Source: Arthrobacter sp. V1I7 (GTDB lineage: Bacteria > Actinomycetota > Actinomycetes > Actinomycetales > Micrococcaceae). From it: 64,000 nt of DNA. Below, one piece after another: positions 45,701 through 56,785 of this stretch. Within the stretch, counting starts at the first letter, position 1. The number at the start of each line of letters is the position of its first letter. The stretch covers positions 2,294,001 to 2,358,000 of the forward strand of contig NZ_JAUSYS010000001.1 in assembly GCF_030817015.1 (NCBI RefSeq), in the 5' to 3' direction. Under the pieces are notes generated by a model. It was not told where the DNA came from. It saw nothing but the letters and a program-made list of their open reading frames with translations, and made no database searches. A program made the position numbers and the translations under genes.

Positions 45701-46981
45701 ATGGCAGTACCCGCCGGTTCCTTCAACGCCGCTGATCTGGCCCAGATTGATACCCAGCTCGCCGCTACCGACCGCATGCTGGTGCAAAACTATCCGGGAG
45801 ACGACGGCTCACGCCAGCCAGTGCATACCGTCTACGTGCCCGCGGACCGTTTCACCCCGTCATTCTCCGCCGACTGGGGTGCCCAGGCGCTAGCGTCGGC
45901 GGACGCCCACGGCGGGCTGGCCCGCTTGGGCAGCCTGCTGGGCCAGGATGCCGGACTCGCTGAGTCCCTGGCGTCACGGATTCAGGTGAAGCTGGAGACC
46001 GAACCCATCGAGGACCTCAGGCTCGACTTCGAGGACGGGTACGGGGACAGGGGCGACGACGCCGAGGACGCCGCTGCTGTTGCCGCGGCCGCCGCAGTGG
46101 CCGCCGCGGTTGGCGCCGGCAGCGCTCCCCCGTTCATCGGCATCCGCTTCAAGTGCTTCGAAGCCCCCACCCGGGCCCGAGGCCTGCGGACGCTGGACCT
46201 GTTCGTCTCCGGTCTGGCCGCAGCCGGCGAACTGCCCCAGGGCCTGGTCCTCACCCTGCCGAAGGTCACCACGGTGGCGCAGGTCCAGGCGATGGACTTT
46301 GCCGTGTCCCGGCTCGAGGAAGTCCATTCGCTACCCGCCGGCCGGTTAAGGTTCGAGGTGCAGGTGGAGACCCCGCAGCTCATCCTGGGTCCGGAGGGCA
46401 CGTCGCCGGTGGCGCAGCTGGCCCATGCCGTCCCGGGGCGTATCAGCGGGCTGCATTACGGCACCTATGACTACTCCGCTTCGCTGCAGATCTCCGCGGA
46501 ATACCAGTCGATGGAACACCCGGTGGCCGACTTCGCCAAGGAAGTCATGCAGCTGGCAGTCGCCGGGACCGGTATCAGGCTTTCGGACGGCTCTACGAAC
46601 ATCATCCCCGTGGGCGACAATGTGGAAAATGCCTGGCGCCTGCATGGCCGGCTCGTGCGGCGTTCCCTGGAACGCGGCTACTACCAGGGCTGGGACCTGC
46701 ACCCGGCCCAGCTGCCGAGCAGGTTCGCGGCCACCTATGCCTTCTACCGGCAGGGACTCCCCGCCGCGGCGGCGCGGCTGCGCAACTACGTGCTGCACAC
46801 CGAGGGCGGCGTTATGGACGAGCCCGCCACAGCCAGGGCCCTCGCAGCTTTCGTTCTCCGCGGTGTCCAGTGCGGCGCCGTGGACGCCGAAGACGTCGAG
46901 GCGCTTGCCGGCGTCGGAGTCCCGCAACTGACAGCGCTGGCCCATCCGCGGCTGGCGCAGCCCGCCGCACCCAACCACTGA
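45701..46981 (+). CDS. HpcH/HpaI aldolase/citrate-lyase-type protein of unknown reaction (DUF6986-like)
   Basis: A 426-residue protein of the phosphoenolpyruvate-binding TIM-barrel superfamily. Metal and CoA-site-like motifs are present but altered: LRLDFEDGYGDRGDD (compare the DLEDG metal site of citrate lyase beta), RFEVQVETPQLILGPEG (Glu ligand), GLHYGTYDYSASL, and GWDLHPAQLPSRFAATYAFYRQ near the end. An alanine-rich linker follows the first motif. It is fixed between malate synthase and allE in both clusters, degraded in the first. A role in a glyoxylate, malyl or ureidoglycolate cleavage step is plausible, but the reaction cannot be read from the sequence. Confidence 0.85.
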   Translation: MAVPAGSFNAADLAQIDTQLAATDRMLVQNYPGDDGSRQPVHTVYVPADRFTPSFSADWGAQALASADAHGGLARLGSLLGQDAGLAESLASRIQVKLETEPIEDLRLDFEDGYGDRGDDAEDAAAVAAAAAVAAAVGAGSAPPFIGIRFKCFEAPTRARGLRTLDLFVSGLAAAGELPQGLVLTLPKVTTVAQVQAMDFAVSRLEEVHSLPAGRLRFEVQVETPQLILGPEGTSPVAQLAHAVPGRISGLHYGTYDYSASLQISAEYQSMEHPVADFAKEVMQLAVAGTGIRLSDGSTNIIPVGDNVENAWRLHGRLVRRSLERGYYQGWDLHPAQLPSRFAATYAFYRQGLPAAAARLRNYVLHTEGGVMDEPATARALAAFVLRGVQCGAVDAEDVEALAGVGVPQLTALAHPRLAQPAAPNH

Positions 46982-47005
46982 CCCGCTTCCCCCAGGAGAC
47001 CATCC

Positions 47006-47851
47006 ATGAGCAATTACTTCTCACCCGAAGGCGGCCTGCCGCCGCAGACCCAGCTCCTCACCGACCGCGCGGTCGTCAAAGAGGCCTACACGGTAATCCC
47101 CAAAGGCGTGCTGCGCGACATCGTCACGAGCAACCTCCCCGGCTGGACGAACACCCGCGCCTGGATCATCGCCCGTCCCATCGCAGGATTCGCCACGACC
47201 TTTTCGCAGCTGATTGTGGAGGTGGCGCCGGGCGGCGGCAGCGAGAAGCCTGAGGCCGAGGCCGGCGTCGAAGGCGTCATTTTTCTGACCAAGGGCGCGC
47301 TGACACTGACCCTGGACGGCGAGATCCACCACCTCGCGGCCGGTGGCTACGCCTTTCTCGCGGCGGGCTCGAACTGGAAAATCTCCAACGACTCCGCCCG
47401 GGGCGGGGACGGCGTCAGTGACAGCGCCGGTGAGGCTGCCAGCTTCCAGTGGATCCGCAAGGCCTACGAGCCGCTGGAGGGCTTCACGGCGAAGTCCTTC
47501 GTCACCCGCGACCAGGACGTCGAGCCGCGGCCCATGCCGGGCACCAACGGCGCCTGGGCGACCACGCGCTTCGTGGACCCCGACGATCTGGCACACGACA
47601 TGCACGTCAATATCGTCACGTTCCAGCCCGGCGCCTCCATCCCGTTCGCCGAAACGCATGTGATGGAACATGGCCTCTTCGTCCTTGAGGGCAAGGCCGT
47701 CTACCGCCTCAATGACGACTGGGTGGAGGTCGAGGCCGGCGACTTCATGTGGCTGCGCGCCTTCTGCCCGCAGGCCTGCTACGCCGGCGGCCCGGGTAAC
47801 TTCCGCTACCTGCTCTACAAGGACGTGAACCGGCAGATCCGTCTCACCTGA
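47006..47851 (+). CDS. allE: (S)-ureidoglycine aminohydrolase, copy 2
   Basis: A 281-residue bicupin nearly identical in protein sequence to copy 1, with the C-terminal metal set MHVNIVTFQPGASIPFAETHVMEHG and FMWLRAFCPQACYAGG. It differs by an insert (SARGGDGVSDSAG region, about residues 131-143) in the linker between cupin halves. RBS CAGGAGACCATCC precedes the ATG. It is last in its operon; a 14-bp-stem terminator follows. Confidence 0.93.
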   Translation: MSNYFSPEGGLPPQTQLLTDRAVVKEAYTVIPKGVLRDIVTSNLPGWTNTRAWIIARPIAGFATTFSQLIVEVAPGGGSEKPEAEAGVEGVIFLTKGALTLTLDGEIHHLAAGGYAFLAAGSNWKISNDSARGGDGVSDSAGEAASFQWIRKAYEPLEGFTAKSFVTRDQDVEPRPMPGTNGAWATTRFVDPDDLAHDMHVNIVTFQPGASIPFAETHVMEHGLFVLEGKAVYRLNDDWVEVEAGDFMWLRAFCPQACYAGGPGNFRYLLYKDVNRQIRLT

Positions 47852-47861
47852 GTTCTTCTTC

Positions 47862-47900
47862 CTGGCTGTGCCCCGACCAATCCGGCCGGGGCACAGCCAG
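47862..47900 (+). terminator. Terminator after allE copy 2
   Basis: CTGGCTGTGCCCCG (47862-47875) pairs perfectly with CGGGGCACAGCCAG (47887-47900). It divides the second cluster into two transcripts. Confidence 0.75.
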
Positions 47901-47968
47901 TTAAAGCCCCTGGATGGGCAGATTCCGTAGATCCCCCGGCTACTGCCGCCCAAACCCCCGTCGTGGGG

Positions 47969-48034
47969 TTGACTGGCCACCTCACGACACTCTAGACTTT
48001 TCACATAGCAAGATATACTTTCCACAATGCGAAA
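47969..48034 (+). promoter_or_regulatory. hyi operon promoter (copy 2) with 21-bp operator doublet
   Basis: TTGACT (47969-47974), 18-bp spacer, TAGACT (47993-47998). The half-site TTTCACATAGCAAGA (47999-48013) abuts the -10, and the full site TTCCACAATGCGAAA is at 48020-48034. Element order and 21-bp spacing match 8106-8170. Confidence 0.75.
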
Positions 48035-48087
48035 TCGATGAAAGGAACCGGGCATGTTCCCGGTTCAGAGCCCTGAAGGAACCCACA

Positions 48088-48888
48088 ATGACGTATTCCG
48101 TGAACTGCTCAATCCTGTTGACCGAGCTGCCCCTCCTCGAGCGGCCCGCCGCGGCGAAGGCCGCCGGCTTTGACGCCGTCGAATTCTGGTGGCCGTTCGA
48201 GGAGTCCGTTCCCGGCGACGCCGCCATCACCGGCTTCGAGCGGTCCATCACCGACGCGGGCGTCCAGCTGACAGGCCTTAATTTCAACGCCGGGAACATG
48301 CCCGCCGGAGACCGCGGCCTGGTGTCCTGGAAAGGCCGCTGCTCCGAGTTCAAGGACAACATCGACGTTGTAGCCGGCATCGGCGGACGCCTCGGCTGCA
48401 AGTCCTTCAACGCCCTCTACGGCAACCGCCAGGAAGAGCACACCCCGGAGACCCAGGACGAACTGGCGGTCGGGAATCTCGCCGCCGCGGCCGCAGGCGT
48501 GGCCGGCATCGGGGGCACCGTGCTGCTCGAGCCGGTCAGCGGCGCCCCGCGTTACCCGCTCCTTACGGCTGCTGACGCCCTCCGGACCATCGCCCGGGTG
48601 AAGCAGGAAACCGGCGCGGAGAACATCAAGCTCCTCGCCGACTTCTACCACCTGTCTGTAAACGGGGACGACGTCGCCGCCGTCATCGAAAATCATGCCA
48701 ACGACTTCGGCCACATCCAGATCGCCGATAACCCCGGCCGTGGGGCTCCCGGAACCGGTGAGCTTCCCCTCGGCGAATGGATCGCCCGCAGCCGCGAACT
48801 CGGCTACGAGGGCTACATCGGACTCGAATACAAGCAAGCGGCGGAAACTGCCTTCGCCTGGGCAATCCGGCAGCGCGTCGCCAGCTAG
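48088..48888 (+). CDS. hyi: Hydroxypyruvate isomerase, copy 2
   Basis: A 266-residue TIM-barrel isomerase paralogous to the gene at 8208 (FDAVEFWWPFEESVPGD, LNFNAGNMPAGDRGLVS, LLADFYHLSVNGDD, FGHIQIADNPGRGAPGTG). ATG 48088 follows GAAGGAACCCACA and matches copy 1; the frame is open 58 codons upstream across the promoter, which is not coding. It has a five-residue longer C-terminus. It is followed by a 56/57-bp tandem repeat absent from copy 1. Confidence 0.92.
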   Translation: MTYSVNCSILLTELPLLERPAAAKAAGFDAVEFWWPFEESVPGDAAITGFERSITDAGVQLTGLNFNAGNMPAGDRGLVSWKGRCSEFKDNIDVVAGIGGRLGCKSFNALYGNRQEEHTPETQDELAVGNLAAAAAGVAGIGGTVLLEPVSGAPRYPLLTAADALRTIARVKQETGAENIKLLADFYHLSVNGDDVAAVIENHANDFGHIQIADNPGRGAPGTGELPLGEWIARSRELGYEGYIGLEYKQAAETAFAWAIRQRVAS

Positions 48889-48893
48889 TCCCC

Positions 48894-49020
48894 ACCCGCA
48901 CCCTCACCTCGCAAGCTCGGCCAGGGAACCCCGCGGGAGTGGGCCCGACCACCCGCACCCTCACCTCGCAAGCTCGGCCAGGAACCCCGCGGGCGTGGGC
49001 CCAACCACCCGCACCCTCAG
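48894..49020 (+). repeat. 56/57-bp tandem repeat between hyi and glxR
   Basis: The unit beginning ACCCGCACCCTCACCTCGC starts at 48894 and 48951, and a partial third copy (ACCCGCACCCTCA) at 49007. It contains short inverted segments (GGGCC/GGCC and CCCGCGGG). It lies inside an operon and is absent at the equivalent place in cluster 1. Not CRISPR: no spacers. Confidence 0.9.
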
Positions 49021-49041
49021 ATTTCAGAAAAGAGAACCATC

Positions 49042-49920
49042 ATGAGCAACGTTGCAGTCATCGGACTCGGAATCATGGGCCTGCCCATGGCCATCAACCT
49101 GGTCAAGGCCGGCCACAGCGTCACCGGCTTCAACCGCAGCCAGGACAAGATCGACAAACTCGTCTCCGAAGGGGGCCAGGGCGCAGCCAGCATCGCCGAG
49201 GCCGCCCGGGACGCCGACGTCGTGATCACCATGGTCCCGGACTCCCCCGACGTCGAAGGAGTGGTCAGCGGACCCGACGGGGTCTTCGCCAACGCCACGC
49301 CGGGCGCCCTGTGGATCGACGCCAGCAGCATCCGCCCGGACGTTGCGAAGCGGCTTGCAGACGACGCCAAGGCCGCCGGCATCCGTGCCCTCGACGCCCC
49401 GGTCTCCGGCGGAGAGCAAGGTGCCATCGACGCCGCGCTGTCCATCATGGTCGGCGGCGAACCGGAAGACTTCGAGGCGGCCCAGGATGTCCTGAACGCT
49501 GTCGGCAAGACCATCGTCCACGTCGGTCCCGCCGGCTCGGGCCAGACCGTCAAGGCAGCCAACCAGCTGATCGTCGCGGTCAACATCGAGGTCCTCGGCG
49601 AGGCGATCGCGTTCCTTGAGGCCTACGGCGTGGACACCGATGCCGCCCTCAAGGTTCTCGGCGGGGGCCTTGCGGGCTCCAGGGTCCTGGAGCAGAAGGG
49701 CCGGAAGATGCTGGACCGCAACTTCGAGCCCGGCTTCCGCCTGGCCCTGCACCACAAGGACATGGGGATCGTCACCTCCGCGGCCCGCGAAGCCAACGTC
49801 GCCATCCCGCTCGGCGCCGTCGCAGCCCAGCTGGTCGCCGCCACCGTCAATCAGGGTGACGGCGGCCTGGATCACTCCGGTCTCTTCAAGCAGGTCCTTC
49901 AGCTCAGCGGCCGCCAGTAA
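49042..49920 (+). CDS. glxR: 2-hydroxy-3-oxopropionate reductase, copy 2
   Basis: A 292-residue enzyme of the same length as copy 1, with GLGIMG (residues 8-13), [12 protein letters not shown] and [11 protein letters not shown]. The ribosome site AAAAGAGAA is modest. Stretches at about 49315-49390 and 49605-49845 are almost identical in DNA to copy 1, with diverged sequence between them. Confidence 0.94.
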   Translation: MSNVAVIGLGIMGLPMAINLVKAGHSVTGFNRSQDKIDKLVSEGGQGAASIAEAARDADVVITMVPDSPDVEGVVSGPDGVFANATPGALWIDASSIRPDVAKRLADDAKAAGIRALDAPVSGGEQGAIDAALSIMVGGEPEDFEAAQDVLNAVGKTIVHVGPAGSGQTVKAANQLIVAVNIEVLGEAIAFLEAYGVDTDAALKVLGGGLAGSRVLEQKGRKMLDRNFEPGFRLALHHKDMGIVTSAAREANVAIPLGAVAAQLVAATVNQGDGGLDHSGLFKQVLQLSGRQ

Positions 49921-49980
49921 GCTGCACGGCCGCCCCGCCAAGCGCCCCTTCCCGGGGCACTTCGACACGAACACGCCGGC

Positions 49981-50003
49981 CGCCGTCGTAATTTACGACG
50001 GCG
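49981..50003 (+). terminator. Hairpin between glxR and gcl copy 2
   Basis: CGCCGTCGTA (49981-49990), loop ATT, TACGACGGCG (49994-50003). No U run. It lies 76 bp before gcl and could reduce read-through or stabilise the upstream mRNA. Not present in cluster 1. Confidence 0.5.
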
Positions 50004-50079
50004 ACTCCCCCAAAATGCCCCGCGACGGTTCGCAGGGCGGCTTCAGCACACCCAAAAACAGACTTCCAAGGAGTACACC

Positions 50080-51871
<1,792 letters not shown>

Positions 51872-51875
51872 CCAG

Positions 51876-53075
51876 ATGCGCATTGTCATCGCCCCGGACA
51901 AGTTCAAGGGCTCGCTCTCGGCACCGGACGTTGCCCGGCACCTGGAGGCGGGGCTCCAGGCGGCGGCCCGCCATGACGGATGGATCAGTAACCTGGAGGT
52001 CCTTCGGATTCCGGTCGCCGACGGCGGCGAGGGCACCCTGGACGCCGCCGTCGAGTCCGGCTTCACCCGCCCCAGCGCCCTGGTCAGCGGACCCACCGGG
52101 GTGCCGCTGCGGGCGGACTTCGCGGTCCGCGGCCGCGAGGCGGTCATCGAGATGGCGGCGGCCTCGGGCCTCGCGGTCCTGCCGGGCGGCCGCCCGGATT
52201 CGGCCAGCGCCACCGGTGCCACAAGCCTGGGCACCGGTGAACTGATCCGGGCGGCCCTCGACGCCGGGTGCCGGAGGATCATCTTGGGTGTGGGCGGCAG
52301 TGCCAACACCGACGGCGGCGCCGGCGTCCTGCAGGGGCTCGGCGCCAGGTTCCTCGACGCCGAGGGCTGCGAGCTGGCGCCCGGCGGCGCCGAGCTGGCG
52401 CGGCTGGACCGGATCGACTTTGCCGGCTTCGACCCGCGGCTGGACGAGGCACGTTTTATCCTGGCCAGCGACGTCGACAACGCCCTCCTGGGCGCAGAAG
52501 GCGCCGCGGCGATCTTCGGACCGCAGAAAGGCGCATCTCCGGAGGACGTCGGGATGCTCGACGCTGCCCTGTCCCACTTTGTGGACGTCCTGGCGGCTGA
52601 GATCGGCCCCCGCGCCCACAACGCCGCGTTCGCCCCGGGCGCTGGCGCGGCCGGCGGGGTGGGCTACGCGGCCATTGCGGTCCTCGCCGCCACCCGCCGG
52701 CCGGGCATCGACGTCGTGCTCGAATTCACCGGGCTGGCCGACCGCCTCGCCGGTGCGGAGTTGGTGATTACCGGCGAAGGCAGCCTGGACGAGCAAAGCC
52801 TGCTGGGCAAAACGCCGCTCGGCGTTGCTCGAGCGGCGGGGCGCGCGGGCATTCCGGTCATCGCCGTCTGCGGACGGACCACGCTGGCGCCGGAACAGCT
52901 CCGGACCTCCGGATTTCGCGAGGTTCACGCTTTGACGGAGCTCGAAAGCAATATAGACACATGTATAGCGGAAGCGGGACCCCTCCTGGAACGCCTGGGA
53001 CGGAACATCGGCGTCCAACTGACGGCCCTGGCAGCAGGGCAATCCGCGGTGAGCAAGGAGACCCTCAATGCCTGA
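51876..53075 (+). CDS. Glycerate 2-kinase
   Basis: A 399-residue GlxK/GarK-type kinase phosphorylating D-glycerate. Start [26 protein letters not shown] is diagnostic; further family blocks are [53 protein letters not shown] and [21 protein letters not shown] 51876 lies five bases after the gcl stop. It closes the glycerate pathway and is the only gene of cluster 2 with no counterpart in cluster 1. It overlaps allB copy 2 by eight bases. A second kinase is at 60927. Confidence 0.93.
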   Translation: MRIVIAPDKFKGSLSAPDVARHLEAGLQAAARHDGWISNLEVLRIPVADGGEGTLDAAVESGFTRPSALVSGPTGVPLRADFAVRGREAVIEMAAASGLAVLPGGRPDSASATGATSLGTGELIRAALDAGCRRIILGVGGSANTDGGAGVLQGLGARFLDAEGCELAPGGAELARLDRIDFAGFDPRLDEARFILASDVDNALLGAEGAAAIFGPQKGASPEDVGMLDAALSHFVDVLAAEIGPRAHNAAFAPGAGAAGGVGYAAIAVLAATRRPGIDVVLEFTGLADRLAGAELVITGEGSLDEQSLLGKTPLGVARAAGRAGIPVIAVCGRTTLAPEQLRTSGFREVHALTELESNIDTCIAEAGPLLERLGRNIGVQLTALAAGQSAVSKETLNA

Positions 53076-54411
53076 AGTAGCCTACGACCTCGTAGTCCGG
53101 GGCCAGCGTGTCCTGACGACGGCCGGAATCGCCCCGCGTGAAGTGGGCGTCCGCGGAGGCGTGATCGTCGCCGTCGAGCCCCTCGGCAACGGCCTGTCCG
53201 GTGCCGAAATCATCGAACTCGGCGACGACGAAACCCTCATCCCGGGCCTCGTGGACACCCACGTGCACGTCAACGAACCGGGGCGCACCGAGTGGGAGGG
53301 TTTCGCCTCCGCCACCCGTGCCGCGGCGGCCGGTGGCGTCACGACCATCATCGACATGCCGCTGAACAGCATTCCGCCCACCACCACGGTGGAAGGACTC
53401 AAGCTCAAGCGCGAGGTCGCCCAGGAGCAGGCGTTCGTGGACGTCGGGTTCTGGGGCGGCGCCGTGCCCGGCAACAAGGCGGACCTGCGCGGGCTGCACG
53501 ACGAGGGCGTGTTCGGTTTCAAGTGCTTCCTGCTGCATTCCGGGGTGGACGAGTTCCCGCACCTGGAAGCGGACGAGATGGAGCAGGACATGGCCGAGCT
53601 CAAATCCTTCGACTCCCTCATGATCGTCCACGCCGAGGACTCCCACGCGATCGACCACGCGCCCCATCCCGGCGGCGACCAGTACGCAACGTTCCTGGCC
53701 TCCCGCCCCCGCGGCGCCGAGAACAAGGCCATCGCCGAAGTCATTGAGCGCGCCCGCTGGACCGGCGCCCGCGCCCACATCCTGCACCTCTCGTCCTCCG
53801 ACGCACTGCCGATGATCGCCACCGCCAAGCGCGACGGCGTCCACCTCACCGTAGAGACGTGCCCGCACTACCTCACCCTCATGGCCGAGGAAATCCCCAA
53901 CGGCGCCACCGCGTACAAATGCTGCCCCCCGATCCGCGAGGCCTCCAACCGCGAGCTGCTCTGGAAGGGCCTGCAGGACGGCACCATCGACTGCATCGTC
54001 TCGGACCACTCCCCCAGCACCCTGGACCTCAAGGACCTGGAAAACGGCGACTTCGCCGTGGCCTGGGGCGGCGTCTCCTCACTGCAGCTGGGCCTGTCCC
54101 TGATCTGGACCGAAGCCCGGCACCGCGGCATCCCGCTGGAGCAGGTGATCAGCTGGATGGCCGAGAAGCCCGCCGCGCTCGCGCGCCTCTCCAACAAGGG
54201 CAAGCTCGCCCTCGGCTACGACGCCGACTTCTCCGTCTTCGCCCCCGACGAGGCCTTCGTCGTGGACGTATCCAAGCTCAAGCACAAGAACCCCATCACC
54301 CCGTACGACGGCAAGGCCCTCTCCGGCGTGGTCCGGAAGACCTTCCTGCGCGGACACGAGGTCGACGGCCGGACACCAAGCGGCAAACTGATCCGCCGCG
54401 GCGGTATTTGA
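53068..54411 (+). CDS. allB: Allantoinase, copy 2
   Basis: A 447-residue allantoinase with the same metal ligands as copy 1 ([30 protein letters not shown]). After residue ~57 only Gly110 (Ala in copy 1) and the last residue differ, whereas the first 57 residues differ often. It starts inside the glycerate kinase gene after AAGGAGACCCTCA. The 3' end TATTTGACG differs from copy 1, marking the right edge of the shared tract. Confidence 0.96.
   Translation: MPEVAYDLVVRGQRVLTTAGIAPREVGVRGGVIVAVEPLGNGLSGAEIIELGDDETLIPGLVDTHVHVNEPGRTEWEGFASATRAAAAGGVTTIIDMPLNSIPPTTTVEGLKLKREVAQEQAFVDVGFWGGAVPGNKADLRGLHDEGVFGFKCFLLHSGVDEFPHLEADEMEQDMAELKSFDSLMIVHAEDSHAIDHAPHPGGDQYATFLASRPRGAENKAIAEVIERARWTGARAHILHLSSSDALPMIATAKRDGVHLTVETCPHYLTLMAEEIPNGATAYKCCPPIREASNRELLWKGLQDGTIDCIVSDHSPSTLDLKDLENGDFAVAWGGVSSLQLGLSLIWTEARHRGIPLEQVISWMAEKPAALARLSNKGKLALGYDADFSVFAPDEAFVVDVSKLKHKNPITPYDGKALSGVVRKTFLRGHEVDGRTPSGKLIRRGGI
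53237..54402 (+). repeat. Near-identical tract shared with 12077-13242
   Basis: Direct-orientation partner of the allB copy 1 tract, offset 41,160 bp, six mismatches. Confidence 0.9.
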
Positions 54412-54512
54412 CGCCGGCCGCATTTGACGCCGGCCTCGGCTCTCCCGACGACTACATCAACCAACCGACCAGCACCGGATCATCCCGCGTGAACGAGTTT
54501 CCAAGGAGCATC

Positions 54513-55040
54513 ATGACCCCGACCCCCACGAGCCCGGCCCGTCCCCTGAAACTACAGCCCGGCACCGCGGCGCCGGAGTTCACGCTCCCCGACGCGGACG
54601 GGCGGTTGGTCTCGCTGGCGGACTATAGAGGCTCTAACGTCATCGTCTACTTCTACCCCAAGGCTGCGACGCCGGGCTGCACCACGGAGGCCTGCGACTT
54701 CCGCGACAACCTCGCCTCACTGAAGGGCTCCGGCTACACAGTGCTCGGCATCTCCCCGGACACGCCCCAAGCGCTGTCGGACTTTTCCGGGGACTTCGCC
54801 CTTGGCTATCCGCTGCTCTCGGACGCAGACCATTCCGTGGCGGCCGCATATGGCGCCTGGGGTGAGAAGGTGGTCGACGGCCAGATCGCCGAGGGCGTTG
54901 TCCGCTCAACTGTCGTCCTCGACGCCGAGGGCCGGGTAACGTGGGTGAGGTATCACGTCGCCGCCGACGGCCATGTGGCCGCGCTGAGGAAAGAACTGGG
55001 GCTCCAGGTCAGCAGCCGGGCTCCGCTGGGAGTACGCTGA
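54513..55040 (+). CDS. bcp: Peroxiredoxin, Bcp/PrxQ type
   Basis: A 175-residue thiol peroxidase: APEFTLPDADGRLVSLADYRGSNVIVYFYPKAATPGCTTEACDFRDN holds the peroxidatic Cys (PGCT) and the resolving Cys five residues later, the PrxQ arrangement. AAGGAGCATC precedes ATG 54513. It lies 100 bp after allB and could be read through from it. Peroxide removal would suit a urate-degrading cell, as uricase makes H2O2, but no regulon operator is present. Confidence 0.9.
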   Translation: MTPTPTSPARPLKLQPGTAAPEFTLPDADGRLVSLADYRGSNVIVYFYPKAATPGCTTEACDFRDNLASLKGSGYTVLGISPDTPQALSDFSGDFALGYPLLSDADHSVAAAYGAWGEKVVDGQIAEGVVRSTVVLDAEGRVTWVRYHVAADGHVAALRKELGLQVSSRAPLGVR

Positions 55041-55078
55041 CAGGGCTGCCGCAGGCGTCCCGGCAGGGACGATTCCGC

Positions 55079-55110
55079 AGCGTCCACCGTTGGACTGGTA
55101 GGCGGACGCT
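55079..55110 (+). terminator. Terminator after peroxiredoxin
   Basis: AGCGTCCACC (55079-55088) pairs with GGCGGACGCT (55101-55110) with one internal mismatch and a 12-nt loop. Confidence 0.5.
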
Positions 55111-55191
55111 CATCGGCGCGCTGCTTCCCGCCGTGAAGCCAGGCGGCGGCCGCAATCGGGCCCGAACGCCCCATCTAAAGAAGGAGCACGC

Positions 55192-55815
55192 TTGCTGATT
55201 GTCTTGACCGGGATTGACGGCTCGGGAAAAACCACGGCCGCACGTTCTGCGGTTGCTGCTGCCCGCACCGCCGGCAAGGACGCGCTCCTTCTCAGCAACT
55301 ACGCCGGACGGCGCAGGATGTCCCTGCTGACCGCCAGGTTCGGGATCCGCCTCCCTCCCCGGCTGGCGGATGCCGTGGAGACAGTGATCCGCACTGCCAA
55401 TGTGCTGCTGTCCCATGCCATGGCCCACCGGCATCCGGGGTTGGTCATCATGGACCGCCACCTCTACTGCCAGCTCGCGTTACGCCAGGCGCGGCAACTT
55501 CCCCGCGGACGGGTTCTTCCGTTCATCCTCGCGAAGCTCCCTAAACCAGACCTGGTCGTCCACCTCGTCATCACCCCGGAACAAGCGCATCAAAGAGTGC
55601 TGGCACGCGGCACGGACGCGGAAACCCTCGAGGAGCTCGACTCATTCCGGGCCGCCTACCAGGCGATACCCGAATACGCCCAGTTCACTGAGCTGGCAGC
55701 CGACGGAACACCAGACGAGGTGCTCTCAGAGCTGACGCTCGCCATCGCCGGCGCGGGCGGAGACTCAGACACAAAAGCCTTGGCCGCCGACGGCAGGGCC
55801 ATGGTCCCGAGCTGA
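55192..55815 (+). CDS. Thymidylate-kinase-like P-loop protein
   Basis: A 207-residue P-loop NTPase. The Walker A motif is GIDGSGKTT (residues 7-15), the DR motif MDRHLYCQLALRQ fits the dTMP-kinase DRx signature, and LARGTDAETLEELDSF resembles the lid region. Start is TTG after AAGGAGCACGC. It is shorter and more divergent than Tmk, so the phosphate acceptor is uncertain. Confidence 0.75.
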   Translation: MLIVLTGIDGSGKTTAARSAVAAARTAGKDALLLSNYAGRRRMSLLTARFGIRLPPRLADAVETVIRTANVLLSHAMAHRHPGLVIMDRHLYCQLALRQARQLPRGRVLPFILAKLPKPDLVVHLVITPEQAHQRVLARGTDAETLEELDSFRAAYQAIPEYAQFTELAADGTPDEVLSELTLAIAGAGGDSDTKALAADGRAMVPS

Positions 55816-55904
55816 CCCGGCGAGCCACTGTGCGGCGCGCCAAGCCGGGATCCCATCTGAAGCGGGCGTGCCTGCGTCGTTGATGACGTCCCACACGGGG
55901 AGAC

Positions 55905-56393
55905 TCAAGCGTCCGTTCCGGCCGAGGACGGAATGACGAGAACGGGCCGCTGTGGGTCACGACTCAGATCGGCAGACACGGAGCCTTCCAGATGCCGGTC
56001 CAACCAGGCGCGGACGCCGGGCCGCTGGCCCCCGACGACGACCAAGGATGCCCCGACGCTCTCGGCCAGCCGGGTGAGCGATACGGCAACATCGCCGTTC
56101 AGCATGCGGAAAGTCCACTCGGCCCCCGGCGGACCGAGAATCGCTTCAAGTCGCTGAAGAAGCGGCGCGGCCGGGTACGCAGCCTCCTCATTGGCCACCG
56201 GGTCCAGGGAAACGGCCGGCTGGGCGCCTGCGGGCGCCCATTCCGTCAGGTAGCTCGCGGGGTCAACGAACGCACACACGAGGTGCAGGTCCAGTCCGGC
56301 AGCGAGGCTGGCGGCCATCCGGACCGCGTGGTCCGAAAAGTCCCAGCCGACCCCCAGCACAATCGGTCCGGCGGGCCACTCCTCACGGGACAC
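55905..56393 (-). CDS. Universal stress protein family
   Basis: A 162-residue UspA-fold protein: VLGVGWDFSDHAVRMAASLAAGLDLHLVCAFVDPASY at the N-terminus and LVVVGGQRPGVRAWLDRHLEGSVSADLSRDPQRPVLVIP at the C-terminus. The latter resembles the ATP-binding G-2x-G-9x-G-S/T motif (GGQRPG...GSVS). Single-domain. It is divergent from the zinc-ribbon gene. Confidence 0.85.
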   Translation of the reverse strand: MSREEWPAGPIVLGVGWDFSDHAVRMAASLAAGLDLHLVCAFVDPASYLTEWAPAGAQPAVSLDPVANEEAAYPAAPLLQRLEAILGPPGAEWTFRMLNGDVAVSLTRLAESVGASLVVVGGQRPGVRAWLDRHLEGSVSADLSRDPQRPVLVIPSSAGTDA

Positions 56394-56608
56394 GGCGTCG
56401 ACCCCTTCTGAAGCGTGTGTTCTCTGACCCTCTCGACGGCACGACCGGAACGCTTTCCATAGTCGTCAGGATAGCCGTCCGGGTTCCACAGCAGCGTCGT
56501 CCTCGATCGCCGGCGGGATCGTTTGTATATTCGATGGAAATATAGCTAGAGTGCTGAAGCACTGACGGCAGGCGGCCGTTTCGGCATCGCCATATTTCTG
56601 GGGGAGAT

Positions 56609-56785
56609 ATGAACAAGGCACAAAGACGAGCACACATGGAGCTGCCGTGTCCGGAGTGCGGTTCCAGAGTCGTTCCAACCTGGAAGGACGAGCGTGCCTT
56701 GGCTGCCCCCCAGCCAAACTGGCAGGTGAGCGCCCGGCAATGCAGCAGCCTGAGTTGCGGCCGCAACGACCCGCAGAACTGGTGA
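56609..56785 (+). CDS. Small zinc-ribbon protein (58 residues)
   Basis: A short gene with strong ribosome site GGGGGAGAT before ATG 56609. The protein has four cysteines in zinc-ribbon spacing: CPEC (Cys14, Cys17) and C-x4-C (Cys45, Cys50, in CSSLSCG), preceded by a basic N-terminus. About 27 residues with two Trp separate the knuckles. It resembles uncharacterised actinobacterial zinc-ribbon proteins; nucleic-acid or protein binding is possible. Confidence 0.65.
   Translation: MNKAQRRAHMELPCPECGSRVVPTWKDERALAAPQPNWQVSARQCSSLSCGRNDPQNW

Noticed and set aside
48894..49020. CRISPR array
   Set aside because: Units of 56/57 bp are contiguous, without unique spacers, and no cas gene is in the window.
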